Assembly (NCBI RefSeq): GCF_000368565.1
Contig: NZ_KB849544.1
Location: forward strand, 31,054-95,053
Direction of reading: 5' to 3'
DNA from: Acinetobacter gerneri DSM 14967 = CIP 107464 = MTCC 9824
GTDB taxonomy: Bacteria > Pseudomonadota > Gammaproteobacteria > Pseudomonadales > Moraxellaceae
DNA length: 64,000 bases
Part shown: positions 28,233-37,611 of the stretch, one piece after another
Numbering within the stretch: position 1 is the stretch's first letter
Layout of the letters: every line of letters begins with the position of its first letter
Made by a program: the position numbers and the translations under genes
Notes under the pieces: generated by a model
The model's input: the letters and a program-made list of their open reading frames with translations, nothing else
Told to the model about the DNA's origin: nothing
The model's database searches: none

Positions 28233-29522
28233 ATGAAAAAAATACTGCAAAAAATGGCAATAACTGCCTTAGCAACAGGGGTAATGCAAGCACATGCTGA
28301 ATATGTTTATTCACATGATGGTTTAACGATAAAACCAACTGCAGAACTGACCTATGGCATGTTTTACAGCGATAAAAGTTATCAAAATCCAGAGTCTGAG
28401 TCTCACAAATATTGGCATGAAATCTATGCAAAATATGGTGCAAAAGCCAACTATGATTTGGCAAACTCATCACTTTATGCGAGCTTGGTCGGGATTAGCT
28501 CTGCGACCTTAGGTGATGGTGATGCAGGCAATTTGACCACAGGTGATGAGCACAGAACCTCAGTCGATGAATGGAAAATCGGTTTTAGAAATGCCAAGAG
28601 CGATCAAGAAAATGCAACAATAGATCTGAATATTGGGCGTCAAAATGTTGTGGTCGGTGATGGGTTTATCGTGGCTGGCGATGCTTTAAATATGGGTAAA
28701 GGCATAGCAGATGAACTTGATCGAGGTGGTGGTTACTATCTTGCGGCACGTAGAAGTTTTGATTTTACAACCGTCCTTGATTTTAAACCGATTGATGAGT
28801 TAGCAACACGCTGGATGTATCTTGAATCAGATAATAAAGCACAAAATAAAGCCAAACTTTGGTTAACGGATTGGCAGTATACAAAGCCAAAATATGATCT
28901 TGGATTGACATATTTACAGATCACTGACCTAGATGATCCATTCAATGAAACGGATCGCAAAGATTTAAAAGATGTTGCAGTTCGTGGTAAAACAAAACTG
29001 AATGAACAACTTGGTATATCGGGTGAATTTGTTCATCAGGATAAAAAATCTGATAATGAAAATGCGTGGTATTTGGGGATAAATTACACATTTGATCAAG
29101 TGAAATATACGCCAAATCTAAGCTATCGATATTCATCATTTTCAGAGAGTTATGACCCATTATTTTATGGAAATACCGATGCAGGGTTTGGGACTTGGTT
29201 TCAAGGAGAGGTTGCAGGAAACTATGCAGGACCTTTCAATTCAAATGCACGTATTCACCAAATTTCATTACAGGCATCAGTTAAAGAAAATCTACATTTA
29301 GGTTTGTTGGCTTATCGATTTGAAACCATTAAGAAGACCTACGAAAATCTTGATGGACATGAAATCGATGCTTTCGCGATCTGGTCTCCAACGAAGCAAA
29401 TCAATGTGATTCCATTGATTGGTTTTTATAAACCTAAAAAAGATATAGAAAACAAAGGTTCTCAGGTCTCGGATAACAAGACCAATACCTATGCTCAACT
29501 CATTTTGCAGTATTTATATTAG
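28233..29522 (+). CDS. Outer-membrane beta-barrel porin (alginate-export-like fold)
   Basis: A 429-residue precursor with a signal peptide ending near MQAHA-EYVY (about residue 22) and repeated amphipathic strands finishing in LILQYLY, an outer-membrane insertion-type C-terminus. The middle section (VDEWKIGFRNAKSD, LNIGRQNVVVGDGF) is typical of the AlgE/alginate_exp group that includes substrate channels in catabolic clusters. It lies 64 bases after the amine oxidase and probably brings amines to the periplasm where that enzyme acts. The specificity is not known. Confidence 0.82.
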   Translation: MKKILQKMAITALATGVMQAHAEYVYSHDGLTIKPTAELTYGMFYSDKSYQNPESESHKYWHEIYAKYGAKANYDLANSSLYASLVGISSATLGDGDAGNLTTGDEHRTSVDEWKIGFRNAKSDQENATIDLNIGRQNVVVGDGFIVAGDALNMGKGIADELDRGGGYYLAARRSFDFTTVLDFKPIDELATRWMYLESDNKAQNKAKLWLTDWQYTKPKYDLGLTYLQITDLDDPFNETDRKDLKDVAVRGKTKLNEQLGISGEFVHQDKKSDNENAWYLGINYTFDQVKYTPNLSYRYSSFSESYDPLFYGNTDAGFGTWFQGEVAGNYAGPFNSNARIHQISLQASVKENLHLGLLAYRFETIKKTYENLDGHEIDAFAIWSPTKQINVIPLIGFYKPKKDIENKGSQVSDNKTNTYAQLILQYLY

Positions 29523-29531
29523 ATTTTATGT

Positions 29532-29568
29532 AAAACAGGGAATAGGCTCGTCTTATTTCCTGTTTTTT
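29532..29568 (+). terminator. Rho-independent terminator closing the amine oxidase region
   Basis: A 13-bp stem with one G-T pair (29532-29544 with 29554-29566) ends in six T. It marks the right border of the HPA island. Confidence 0.85.
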
Positions 29569-29775
29569 ATGACCTAGAGTGCGATTAGAGGTATTATTTT
29601 AATTTAAGCGATTGAATTATAATTAAATAATATTAAAAATATTTTACTTGTTTTATATTTCTTTATCTTTTGCTTCAATATAGTTATGCGATATTTGCTA
29701 AACTTAAGCTTAGTACTTGAAAAATAAAAAATAAATGCGATGATGGGGATGAGTCTTTTTGTACCGGAGAGGGTC

Positions 29776-30006
29776 ATGCAAGATAAATTATTGCTGAATC
29801 GTGGGGATAAACTTGTACAGGTCGGATTTAGTATCAAAGGTTTTTTAAATAAAACCGATATTAAAACTTATTCAATCATCAATGAAAATGGATTAAAGGT
29901 CGGTTCAGTGATTTACCAAGATAAGACCTCGCTTTTTGGTGGTAGATCACAATCGATCGAGCAGAGAGATATGCAAGGTCATTCAGTACAAGATTTAACT
30001 TGGTAA
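29776..30006 (+). CDS. Hypothetical protein, 76 residues
   Basis: A small soluble protein without signal peptide or membrane segment, and not a family I can name. The frame is open from ATG 29740, but GGAGAGGG at 29766-29773 is positioned for ATG 29776. The sequence is moderately polar with a GGRSQSIEQRDMQGHS stretch near the end. It stands alone between the porin terminator and the pcaU 3' end. Codon use looks like the neighbours, which with the good ribosome site favours a real gene. Confidence 0.55.
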   Translation: MQDKLLLNRGDKLVQVGFSIKGFLNKTDIKTYSIINENGLKVGSVIYQDKTSLFGGRSQSIEQRDMQGHSVQDLTW

Positions 30007-30052
30007 GTTTTTTTGGTAAGTTTTCTAAGATATTGAAAATTTATAAAAGTCA

Positions 30053-30080
30053 CTATAGAGCTCCATAAGGAGCTTTATAG
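30053..30080. terminator. Stem-loop between the hypothetical gene and pcaU 3' ends
   Basis: CTATAGAGCTCC pairs with GGAGCTTTATAG (one G-T wobble) around ATAA. There is no T-run on the plus side; it could act as a weak bidirectional terminator for these convergent genes. Confidence 0.4.
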
Positions 30081-30126
30081 ATCACAATGTACCATTAAAA
30101 CTTCTTTAAAATTAAGATGACAATAT

Positions 30127-30951
30127 TTAAATAACATTCCTTAATTCACGTGCTGTTTCCTGCAATAATGGCAGTATTTGTTGAATCAAATATTGCTTCG
30201 TGGTTCGCATTGTCGGCGAAACAATATTTAAGGCAGCGACGACATTACTTTTAGGTCCATAGATTGGTACTGCGAGCGCATGGACACCTAGTTCGTGTTC
30301 TTCACTTGAATAGCACCAGTCTTGCTCTTTGATTTGTTCTAATATTTCAAGAAATTTCTCGTTATCTGTACAACTATATTTGGTCAGTCTTTTTAGTGGA
30401 TACTTTTCCAGCCATTGTTTTTGTTCATTACTTTCTAAATGCGCTAGCAGTATTTTTCCTGCAGAAGTCGCATGAGCGGGTAGACGATTTCCAAGATGCA
30501 ATCCATAAGGATTGACTCGATCGGTTTGCTGATGAGCTGCACTACGCGCTATGGTAATCGCTTCTAAACCATCTAAAACCATCACGGAAAAAATCAGTGA
30601 AGTCTGTGTGGTGAGAAGATTTAATAAAGGTTGGCATATTTTTGGAAGTTGAGCACCACTGAGATAAGCACCTGAAAATTTTAAAACTTTAGGTGTTAAA
30701 TAATAGTAATGTCCATCAAAATCCAAATAACCTAGATACTCTAATGTCAGCAAATGGCGTCGGGCAGCTGCACGTGTCAGTCCTGTTTTTTCAGCAGCAA
30801 TACTGATATTCAATCGGTGGCGCTCTGAACCAAAGCATTCTAAGATCGCCATACCTTTACTGATACCTGCAACAAAGTCTTCATGGCGAATTGATTTTTG
30901 ATTGTCTGGATTTTGAAAAGTTTTCTTTTCCTGTAAATCTTTTATTTCCAT
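30127..30951 (-). CDS. pcaU: IclR-family regulator of the pca-qui operon (PcaU-like)
   Basis: A 274-residue IclR-type protein: N-terminal winged helix-turn-helix at about 25-90 (GISKGMAILECFG, GLTRAAARRHLLTLEYLGYL) and a C-terminal effector domain with LPAHATSAGKILLA and a GVHALAVPIYG segment. It belongs to the PcaR/PcaU/PobR aromatic-acid group. It is divergent from pcaI over 290 bases, as in A. baylyi, and the intergenic DNA carries three 10-bp PcaU-type boxes. PcaU activates the operon in response to protocatechuate and represses without it in ADP1. Confidence 0.93.
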   Translation of the reverse strand: MEIKDLQEKKTFQNPDNQKSIRHEDFVAGISKGMAILECFGSERHRLNISIAAEKTGLTRAAARRHLLTLEYLGYLDFDGHYYYLTPKVLKFSGAYLSGAQLPKICQPLLNLLTTQTSLIFSVMVLDGLEAITIARSAAHQQTDRVNPYGLHLGNRLPAHATSAGKILLAHLESNEQKQWLEKYPLKRLTKYSCTDNEKFLEILEQIKEQDWCYSSEEHELGVHALAVPIYGPKSNVVAALNIVSPTMRTTKQYLIQQILPLLQETARELRNVI

Positions 30952-31037
30952 AGTCTATTTTTTACTTCCTTATTTAGGTGATTATTATCAGTTAAGATGC
31001 ATCCAAGTTTTGCTTAATATAATCTAAAAATAGAATA

Positions 31038-31078
31038 TTTGTTCGATGATCGCACATAATTTTTATAGATCGAACAAA
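31038..31078. promoter_or_regulatory. PcaU operator: three 10-bp boxes in the pcaU-pcaI intergenic region
   Basis: Box 1 TTTGTTCGAT (31038-31047) and box 3 ATCGAACAAA (31069-31078) are exact reverse complements; box 2 ATCGCACATA (31049-31058) is a two-mismatch copy of box 3. Boxes 1 and 2 form a palindrome with a 1-base centre, and box 3 follows 10 bases later as a direct repeat, the spacing described for PcaU in ADP1. Confidence 0.85.
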
Positions 31079-31241
31079 ATTGCATTTTTATAGTAGAACT
31101 CCACAATAAAAATAACAACAATGGTTATTAGGAATTCAAATCAAAACACTCGGGAATGGGTGAGTTAAAAATCTTCATCTTTATCAGATCTCTCCTGAGC
31201 TTTTATTCCACCTTTTTGTGTATGACAAACGGAGTTGACCG

Positions 31242-31913
31242 ATGATCAATAAAAGTGCTCTTTCACTTCACGACGCGCTTTCAAAAATTAAGGATGGTTC
31301 AACCATCATGATTGGCGGGTTTGGAACAGCAGGACAGCCTGCTGAACTGATTGATGGGTTGATTGAACTGGGCAAAAAAGATTTGGTCATTATCAACAAC
31401 AACGCAGGCAATGGCGATTATGGATTGGCTAAACTGATTAAAGCTGGTGCTGTCCGTAAAATTATCTGTTCATTCCCACGTCAGTCTGATTCTTATATTT
31501 TTGATGAAGCCTATCGCGCTGGCGAAATCGAATTGGAATTGGTGCCACAAGGAAACCTTGCTTGCCGTATCCAAGCTGCGGGTATGGGTTTAGGTCCGAT
31601 TTATACCCCAACAGGATTTGGAACTTTATTGGCGGAAGGCAAACCAACGCTGAACTTTGAAGGTAAAGATTACGTTTTGGAAAATCCAATTCGCGCAGAT
31701 TTTGCTTTGATCAAAGCAGAACAAGGCGACCGTTGGGGCAACCTTGTTTATCGTAAAGCAGCACGAAACTTTGGACCAATTATGGCGATGGCTGCCGATT
31801 GTACCATTGCACAAGTGGCTGAAGTGGTTGAACTTGGTGCATTAGACCCAGAACACATCATCACTCCTGGTATTTTCGTTCAGCATGTTGTTGCTGTAAA
31901 ACCTGCACAATAA
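31242..31913 (+). CDS. pcaI: 3-oxoadipate CoA-transferase subunit A
   Basis: Alpha subunit of the transferase that activates beta-ketoadipate with succinyl-CoA. The 223 residues match the family (about 228 in ADP1), with the CoA-transferase signature TIMIGGFGTAGQPAELIDGL near residue 20. It is the first gene of the pca-qui operon, 290 bases after divergent pcaU, and followed by pcaJ after 19 bases. In this pathway it acts late, so its place at the operon head follows the Acinetobacter gene order rather than the reaction order. Confidence 0.95.
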   Translation: MINKSALSLHDALSKIKDGSTIMIGGFGTAGQPAELIDGLIELGKKDLVIINNNAGNGDYGLAKLIKAGAVRKIICSFPRQSDSYIFDEAYRAGEIELELVPQGNLACRIQAAGMGLGPIYTPTGFGTLLAEGKPTLNFEGKDYVLENPIRADFALIKAEQGDRWGNLVYRKAARNFGPIMAMAADCTIAQVAEVVELGALDPEHIITPGIFVQHVVAVKPAQ

Positions 31914-31932
31914 TTGGATTGGGAGATTCATA

Positions 31933-32589
31933 ATGAGCTATAACAAACTGACTCGCGATCAAATTGCAGAACGTGTTGCCCAAGATATTCCAGATGGTGC
32001 TTATGTCAATTTAGGTATCGGATTGCCGACTAAAATTGCCAGCTATTTACCTTCAGACAAAGACGTATTTTTACACTCTGAAAATGGTTTATTGGCTTTT
32101 GGTCCACCACCAGAAAAAGGTCAAGAAGATCCAGAATTGATCAATGCAGGTAAAGAATTTGTCACCATGCTTACCGGTGGTGCATTTTTCCATCATGGTG
32201 ATTCATTTGCCATGATGCGTGGTGGACACCTTGATATTGCTGTGCTTGGTGCATTCCAAGTTGCTGAAAATGGTGATCTTGCAAACTGGCATACAGGCGC
32301 GCCTGATGCGATTCCTGCAGTTGGTGGTGCGATGGATTTGGCTGTTGGTGCTAAAAAAGTATTTATCACCACAGACCATGTCACTAAGAAAGGTGAACCT
32401 AAAATCGTAGCGGAATTGAGCTACCCCGTTACAGGTAAAAATTGCGTAGACCGTATTTATACAGATTTATGTGTGATTGATGTGACTGCTGACGGCTTAA
32501 AAGTGATTGAAAAAGTGGATGGTTTAAGCTTTGAAGAATTGCAAAGCTTAACAGGTGCAAAATTGACTGACGCGACAACGGCTCAATAA
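31933..32589 (+). CDS. pcaJ: 3-oxoadipate CoA-transferase subunit B
   Basis: Beta subunit of the 3-oxoadipate:succinyl-CoA transferase, 218 residues. The catalytic glutamate lies in LHSENGLLAFG near residue 51, as in class I CoA-transferases, and GIGLPTKIASYLP precedes it. GGGAG upstream of the ATG is well placed. It is separated from pcaF by a 238-base block of hairpin repeats, an unusual break in an otherwise tight operon. Confidence 0.95.
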   Translation: MSYNKLTRDQIAERVAQDIPDGAYVNLGIGLPTKIASYLPSDKDVFLHSENGLLAFGPPPEKGQEDPELINAGKEFVTMLTGGAFFHHGDSFAMMRGGHLDIAVLGAFQVAENGDLANWHTGAPDAIPAVGGAMDLAVGAKKVFITTDHVTKKGEPKIVAELSYPVTGKNCVDRIYTDLCVIDVTADGLKVIEKVDGLSFEELQSLTGAKLTDATTAQ

Positions 32590-32802
32590 ATCCCCCTCGA
32601 TCCCCCTTTGATAAAGGGGGAAGTAAAGGTGGATTTAGGGGGATTAACCCCCCAAGCACCCTTTAGAAAAGGGAGGCTTTATGCAAAATGTATCGGCGTC
32701 ATAAATAAACAAGTTCCCCTTTGAAAAAGGGGGAAGTCGAGGCGGATTTAGGGAGATCTTAAAATCCCTCCCAGCCTCCCTTTAAAAAAGGGAGGAGCTT
32801 CT
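32589..32802. repeat. Cluster of GGGGG/CCCCC hairpin repeats between pcaJ and pcaF
   Basis: Four hairpins are seen: CCCCCTTT-GAT-AAAGGGGG near 32602-32620, ACCCTTTAGAAAAGGG-type at about 32660, CCCCTTTGAAAAAGGGG near 32717, and CCTCCCTTT-AA-AAAGGGAGG near 32776-32795. Outer arms AATCCCCCT and AGGGGGATT bracket the first, so two composite elements of roughly 90 bases lie in tandem. No open reading frame is present. The pattern matches dispersed Acinetobacter intergenic repeats and could attenuate or stabilise the transcript. Confidence 0.75.
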
Positions 32803-32827
32803 AAATATATAAAATGGAACATATGAA

Positions 32828-34042
32828 ATGAAAAACGCATATATCATCGATGCTATTCGCACTCCATTTGGCCGCTATGCAGGTGGTCTAGCTCCTGTAC
32901 GTGCAGATGATTTGGGTGCATTACCCATCAAAGCCTTGATTGAACGCAATCCATCTGTTAACTGGGAACAAGTCGACGATGTGATTTATGGCTGTGCCAA
33001 CCAAGCAGGCGAAGATAACCGTAACGTTGCGCGTATGTCTGCACTTTTAGCGGGCGTGCCATTTCAAGCACCAGCAACCACAGTCAATCGTTTATGCGGT
33101 TCATCGCTTGATGCTGTTGCGATGGCGGCTCGTGCCATTAAAGTTGGTGAAGCAGATCTCATCATTGCAGGTGGGGTCGAGTCGATGTCACGTGCACCTT
33201 ATGTGATGGGCAAGTCTGAAGGCGCTTTTGGCCGTACACAAAAAATTGAAGATACTACGATGGGTTGGCGTTTCATCAACCCAAAAATGAAAGAAATGTA
33301 TGGCGTGGAAAGCATGCCGCAAACTGCTGAAAATGTCGCAGAACAGTTCAATGTCAATCGTGCTGATCAAGATGCATTTGCATTGACAAGCCAGCAACGT
33401 ACTGCAGCTGCTCAAGCACGTGGCTTTTTCGATAAGGAAATTATTCCAGTTACGATCCCACAGCGTAAAGGTGATCCTGTGGTTGTTGCACAAGATGAGC
33501 ATCCACGTGCCTCAACAACTTTAGAGGGCTTAACCAAGCTTAAACCTGTTGTTAAAGCAGATGGTACAGTGACTGCTGGAAATGCTTCAGGGATCAATGA
33601 TGGTGCTTGTGCCGTATTGATTGCTTCTGATGATGCAGTTCAAGCCTATGGTTTAAAAGCCCGTGCCAAAATCATCGGTGCGACTACAGTTGGTGTTGAG
33701 CCACGTATCATGGGCTTTGGTCCTGCACCTGCGATTAAAAAATTGCTCAAACAAACAGGTTTAATACTGGAGCAAATGGATGTCATTGAACTCAATGAAG
33801 CATTTGCGGCGCAGGCATTAGCCGTTACACGTGATCTTGGACTGCAAGATGGCGAAGCACGTGTCAATCCAAATGGTGGAGCGATCGCAATTGGTCATCC
33901 ACTTGGTGCATCAGGTGCACGTTTGGTGACGACAGCATTAAATCAACTTGAAGAGATTCAAGGGAAATATGCGCTTTGTTCAATGTGTATCGGTGTAGGT
34001 CAAGGGATTGCCTTGATTATTGAACGTGTAATCGCTGAGTGA
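32828..34042 (+). CDS. pcaF: 3-oxoadipyl-CoA thiolase
   Basis: Thiolase that cleaves beta-ketoadipyl-CoA to succinyl-CoA and acetyl-CoA. The 404 residues carry the nucleophilic cysteine in VNRLCGSSLDAV (about residue 91), the catalytic histidine in NPNGGAIAIGHPLGASG and the second cysteine in CSMCIGVGQG. GGAAC lies about 8 bases before the ATG. It begins after the repeat block, so its expression may depend on read-through of those hairpins. Confidence 0.95.
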   Translation: MKNAYIIDAIRTPFGRYAGGLAPVRADDLGALPIKALIERNPSVNWEQVDDVIYGCANQAGEDNRNVARMSALLAGVPFQAPATTVNRLCGSSLDAVAMAARAIKVGEADLIIAGGVESMSRAPYVMGKSEGAFGRTQKIEDTTMGWRFINPKMKEMYGVESMPQTAENVAEQFNVNRADQDAFALTSQQRTAAAQARGFFDKEIIPVTIPQRKGDPVVVAQDEHPRASTTLEGLTKLKPVVKADGTVTAGNASGINDGACAVLIASDDAVQAYGLKARAKIIGATTVGVEPRIMGFGPAPAIKKLLKQTGLILEQMDVIELNEAFAAQALAVTRDLGLQDGEARVNPNGGAIAIGHPLGASGARLVTTALNQLEEIQGKYALCSMCIGVGQGIALIIERVIAE

Positions 34043-34061
34043 ATTGAAGGATGATTTTGAC

Positions 34062-35420
34062 ATGAGTCAGTTATTTGCAAATTTGTTTTATCAAGCAGAA
34101 GTAAGTGAAATTTTTAGTGATGAATCACATTTAAAATATATGATTCAAGCAGAAGTGGCACTGGCTAAAGCAGAGGCGAAAGTCGGTGTTATTCCTCAGC
34201 TTGCTGCCGATAAGATTGAACAAGTTGCGACTCAACAAGGGATCAACGCACTCGATATCGAGAGCCTTTCTATAGCTGCGGGTCTTGCTGGAAATGTTGC
34301 AATCCCATTTGTTAAGCAATTTACTGCTGCTGTCAAAGCACTTGATGAGGACGCTTCAAGATATGTGCATTGGGGCGCGACGAGTCAAGATATGATTGAT
34401 ACGGCCACCATTTTACAGGCACGTGAAGCTTTAGAAGTCATTCAATTGCAATTACAACATGCACACAGTTTGGCTTTAAAGCTTGCTGAGCAGTATCGCA
34501 GTCAAGTGATGATTGGTCGTACATGGTTACAGCAAGCACTTCCGATTACGCTTGGTCATAAGGCCGCTCGTTGGGCTAGTAGTTTTCAGCGTGATTTAGA
34601 ACGCTTAGCGCAAATGAAATCACGGGTTTTGACTGCTCAATTGGGCGGTGCTGTAGGTTCATTAGCTTCAATTTTAGATCAAGGCACTGCAGTTGTTGAG
34701 GCTTATGCAAGTGAGCTGAATCTGTCTACTCCGACATGCACTTGGCATGGTGAGCGTGATCGTATTATTGAAATCGCAGGTTTCTTGGCGATCGTAACGG
34801 GTAATACTGGAAAAATGGCGCGTGACTGGTCATTGATGATGCAGACTGAAATCGCAGAAGTTTTTGAACCCACAGGCAAAGGCCGTGGTGGTTCATCAAC
34901 CATGCCTCATAAGCGCAATCCAGTTGCAGCAGCTTCGATTTTGGCTGCGGCAAATCGCGTACCTGCACTGATGTCCAGTATGTATCAAAGTATGGTGCAA
35001 GAGCATGAACGTAGTTTAGGTGCTTGGCATGCTGAATGGTTGGCATTACCTGAAATTTTTCAGCTTTGTGCAGGCGCTTTGGCTCGCACAAATGAAGTAT
35101 TACAAGGCTTAGAAGTCAATGCTGACAATATGCATCACAATCTTGAAGTGACGCATGGCTTGATCATGGCAGAAGCTGTAATGATGGCATTAGCACCGAA
35201 AATGGGGCGTCTAAATGCACATCATTTAGTTGAAAGTGCATGTAAAAAAGCAGTGGAAACGCAGCAACATTTACAGGAAGTCGTAGCTAAAATGCCTGAA
35301 GTGCAAGCGCATTTTAGTTCGGAAGATTTAAAGCAAATTTTTAAGGCAGAATCCTATCTCGGCAATATCCAAGATCAGATTGATGCTGTATTGAATGAAG
35401 CAAAAGGAGTGGCAAAGTGA
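34062..35420 (+). CDS. pcaB: 3-carboxy-cis,cis-muconate cycloisomerase
   Basis: Converts 3-carboxymuconate, the protocatechuate ring-cleavage product, to gamma-carboxymuconolactone. The 452 residues belong to the fumarase/argininosuccinate lyase superfamily, with the signature loop GSSTMPHKRNP near residue 285 and the WGATSQD segment near residue 105. The frame opens at TTG 34044, but GAAGGATG before ATG 34062 and the family N-terminus MSQLFANLF favour the later start. It overlaps pcaD by four bases. Confidence 0.95.
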   Translation: MSQLFANLFYQAEVSEIFSDESHLKYMIQAEVALAKAEAKVGVIPQLAADKIEQVATQQGINALDIESLSIAAGLAGNVAIPFVKQFTAAVKALDEDASRYVHWGATSQDMIDTATILQAREALEVIQLQLQHAHSLALKLAEQYRSQVMIGRTWLQQALPITLGHKAARWASSFQRDLERLAQMKSRVLTAQLGGAVGSLASILDQGTAVVEAYASELNLSTPTCTWHGERDRIIEIAGFLAIVTGNTGKMARDWSLMMQTEIAEVFEPTGKGRGGSSTMPHKRNPVAAASILAAANRVPALMSSMYQSMVQEHERSLGAWHAEWLALPEIFQLCAGALARTNEVLQGLEVNADNMHHNLEVTHGLIMAEAVMMALAPKMGRLNAHHLVESACKKAVETQQHLQEVVAKMPEVQAHFSSEDLKQIFKAESYLGNIQDQIDAVLNEAKGVAK

Positions 35421-36205
35421 TCAATACTGTAACCAATCGACAAGGCAAGACATTGTCTGTGTTGGTTGAGGGTAAGGAAAATGCCCCAGCCATTATATTT
35501 TCCAATTCACTTGGTACAGATAAAGCAATGTGGGATAAGCAAGCGGCTTATTTCAAAGATCATTTCAAAGTTGTGCGCTATGACACTCGTGGTCATGGCA
35601 AAAGTGAAGTGATTGATGATTCTACGCTTGCCAATCTTGGTGAAGATGTCATTGATATTTTGGATGCTTTAAATATTGCTCAAGCTCATTTTTGTGGCAT
35701 TTCAATGGGTGGTATTACAGGTTTGTGGCTTGCGATCAATGCAAGTGATCGTTTTCATAGTATCACTGTGGCAAATTCTGCTGCAAAAATTGGTCAGGCA
35801 GAGGCGTGGTTGACGCGTGCAGATCAAGTTGAAAAAGATGGTCTGGATGATCTCGTGGAAACTACGCATAGCCGTTGGTTTAGTGATGCTTTTGATTATC
35901 AACATGATGCTTTGGCTCAGCAAACCATTTTAAGCTTGGCGGAAACACCTGCACGTGGTTATGCAAATGCTTGTCGTGCATTGGCTTATGCTGATGTTCG
36001 AGCTGATTTGTCAAAAATTTCTAACGATATTTTACTGATTTGTGGTGCGAAAGATCCGATTACCACAGTTCAAGATGGTGAGTTTATACGGGCTCAAGTT
36101 GAAAATACGGATTTGAAAATTATTGATGCATCGCATTTATCCAATATCGAATGCGTTGATGATTTTAATCAAATTTTTGCACAATTTATTCAAAAAATTC
36201 AGTAG
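35417..36205 (+). CDS. pcaD: 3-oxoadipate enol-lactonase
   Basis: Alpha/beta hydrolase of 262 residues that opens beta-ketoadipate enol-lactone. The nucleophile serine lies in CGISMGGITG (about residue 96), and the histidine in DASHLSNIE near the C-terminus completes the triad. It starts with GTG, and the GTGA overlap with the pcaB stop, preceded by AAGGAG at 35404-35409, indicates translational coupling. Length matches stand-alone PcaD rather than the PcaL fusion; PcaC is separate. Confidence 0.94.
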   Translation: MINTVTNRQGKTLSVLVEGKENAPAIIFSNSLGTDKAMWDKQAAYFKDHFKVVRYDTRGHGKSEVIDDSTLANLGEDVIDILDALNIAQAHFCGISMGGITGLWLAINASDRFHSITVANSAAKIGQAEAWLTRADQVEKDGLDDLVETTHSRWFSDAFDYQHDALAQQTILSLAETPARGYANACRALAYADVRADLSKISNDILLICGAKDPITTVQDGEFIRAQVENTDLKIIDASHLSNIECVDDFNQIFAQFIQKIQ

Positions 36206-36243
36206 TACACAGTCTAAACGGATTTAGCCGAAAGGAGTTTTTC

Positions 36244-37599
36244 ATGGCAACTCAGGAGAGTACTGTCCTCAAAAAAGGGATAGATGCCCAAGCATTGATC
36301 AATAATGCTCCAGTTTCAATGTATCAATGGATGATCGCAATCATTTGTTTTCTCATTGTATTTGTTGATGGGATCGACACAGCTGCAATGGGATTTATCG
36401 CGCCAGCCTTAGCTCAAGATTGGGGTGTCGCTAAATCAGACCTAGGTCCAGTGATGAGTGCTGCACTCGGTGGCATGATCATTGGTGCTTTATGTTCTGG
36501 ACCACTCGCTGATCGTTTTGGACGCAAAATCGTTTTAGCATTTGCCATGTTGATTTTTGGCGGCTTTACGCTGGCGTGTGCTTATTCTTCTACATTAGAT
36601 CAATTGGTTGCATTTCGCTTTTTGACAGGTATTGGTCTTGGCGCGGCAATGCCAAATGCGACGACACTATTTTCAGAATACTGTCCTGCGCGTATTCGCT
36701 CTTTGCTCGTGACTTGCATGTTTTGTGGTTACAACTTGGGAATGGCGATCGGTGGATTTATCAGTAGTTGGTTAATTCCCAATTATGGTTGGCATAGTTT
36801 GTTTTTACTTGGTGGTTGGTTGCCATTATTTTTGATGTTGTTGGTGATTTTCTTTTTACCAGAATCTTATCGCTACTTGATCGTGAAAGGCAATGCTGCT
36901 GAAAAAGTGAAAAACATCTTGTTACGTATTGCACCTACGCAAGTACAAAATGTGACTGAATTTCATGTTCCAGAAGAAAAAAGTGAAACAGCCAATAAAA
37001 AATCTGTATTTGGCATGTTGTTTTCAAAATCTTATGCCAAAGGTACGGTTTTACTTTGGTTTACCTATTTTATGGGTCTAATCATTATTTATTTGTTGAC
37101 CAGTTGGTTACCAACCTTGATGCGTGAAACAGGTGCAAGCATGGAACGTGCTGCATTTATCGGTGGTTTGTTCCAATTTGGTGGCGTGCTCAGTGCTTTA
37201 TTTATCGGTTGGGCAATGGATAAATTTAACCCGAACCGTGTTATTGCATGCTTCTATTTCTTGGCGGGTATTTTCGCTTTCACAGTAGGTCATAGCCTTC
37301 ACAATCCTACTTTACTTGCCATTTTCATTTTATGTGCAGGGATGGCGGCAAATGGTGCGCAAACTGCAATGCCTGTATTAAGTGCTCGTTTTTATCCAAC
37401 ACAATGCCGTGCAACGGGTGTGGCTTGGATGTCTGGAATTGGTCGTTTTGGTGCGGTATTTGGTGCATGGATCGGCGCAGTTTTATTGGGTAATCATTGG
37501 TCATTTACCTCGATTTTATCCATGTTATTGATCCCTGCATCGGCAGCTGCTATCGCAATTTTAATCAAATCATTTGTTGCCCACACAGACGCAACCTAA
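36244..37599 (+). CDS. pcaK: 4-hydroxybenzoate/protocatechuate MFS transporter (AAHS family)
   Basis: A 451-residue aromatic acid:H+ symporter with about 12 helices. DGIDTAAMGFIAPAL in helix 1 carries the acidic residue needed for transport in PcaK, and DRFGRK follows helix 2 in the standard MFS loop. AAAGGAG precedes the ATG. Placement between pcaD and pcaC is as in ADP1. A paralogue of identical length (451) lies at 51599 in a separate operon. Confidence 0.93.
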   Translation: MATQESTVLKKGIDAQALINNAPVSMYQWMIAIICFLIVFVDGIDTAAMGFIAPALAQDWGVAKSDLGPVMSAALGGMIIGALCSGPLADRFGRKIVLAFAMLIFGGFTLACAYSSTLDQLVAFRFLTGIGLGAAMPNATTLFSEYCPARIRSLLVTCMFCGYNLGMAIGGFISSWLIPNYGWHSLFLLGGWLPLFLMLLVIFFLPESYRYLIVKGNAAEKVKNILLRIAPTQVQNVTEFHVPEEKSETANKKSVFGMLFSKSYAKGTVLLWFTYFMGLIIIYLLTSWLPTLMRETGASMERAAFIGGLFQFGGVLSALFIGWAMDKFNPNRVIACFYFLAGIFAFTVGHSLHNPTLLAIFILCAGMAANGAQTAMPVLSARFYPTQCRATGVAWMSGIGRFGAVFGAWIGAVLLGNHWSFTSILSMLLIPASAAAIAILIKSFVAHTDAT

Positions 37600-37611
37600 G
37601 AGGTATTTTTT

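Noticed and set aside
32589..32802. Repeat block as a CRISPR array
   Set aside because: Only hairpin repeats of different sequence occur, without regular repeat-spacer units or cas genes.
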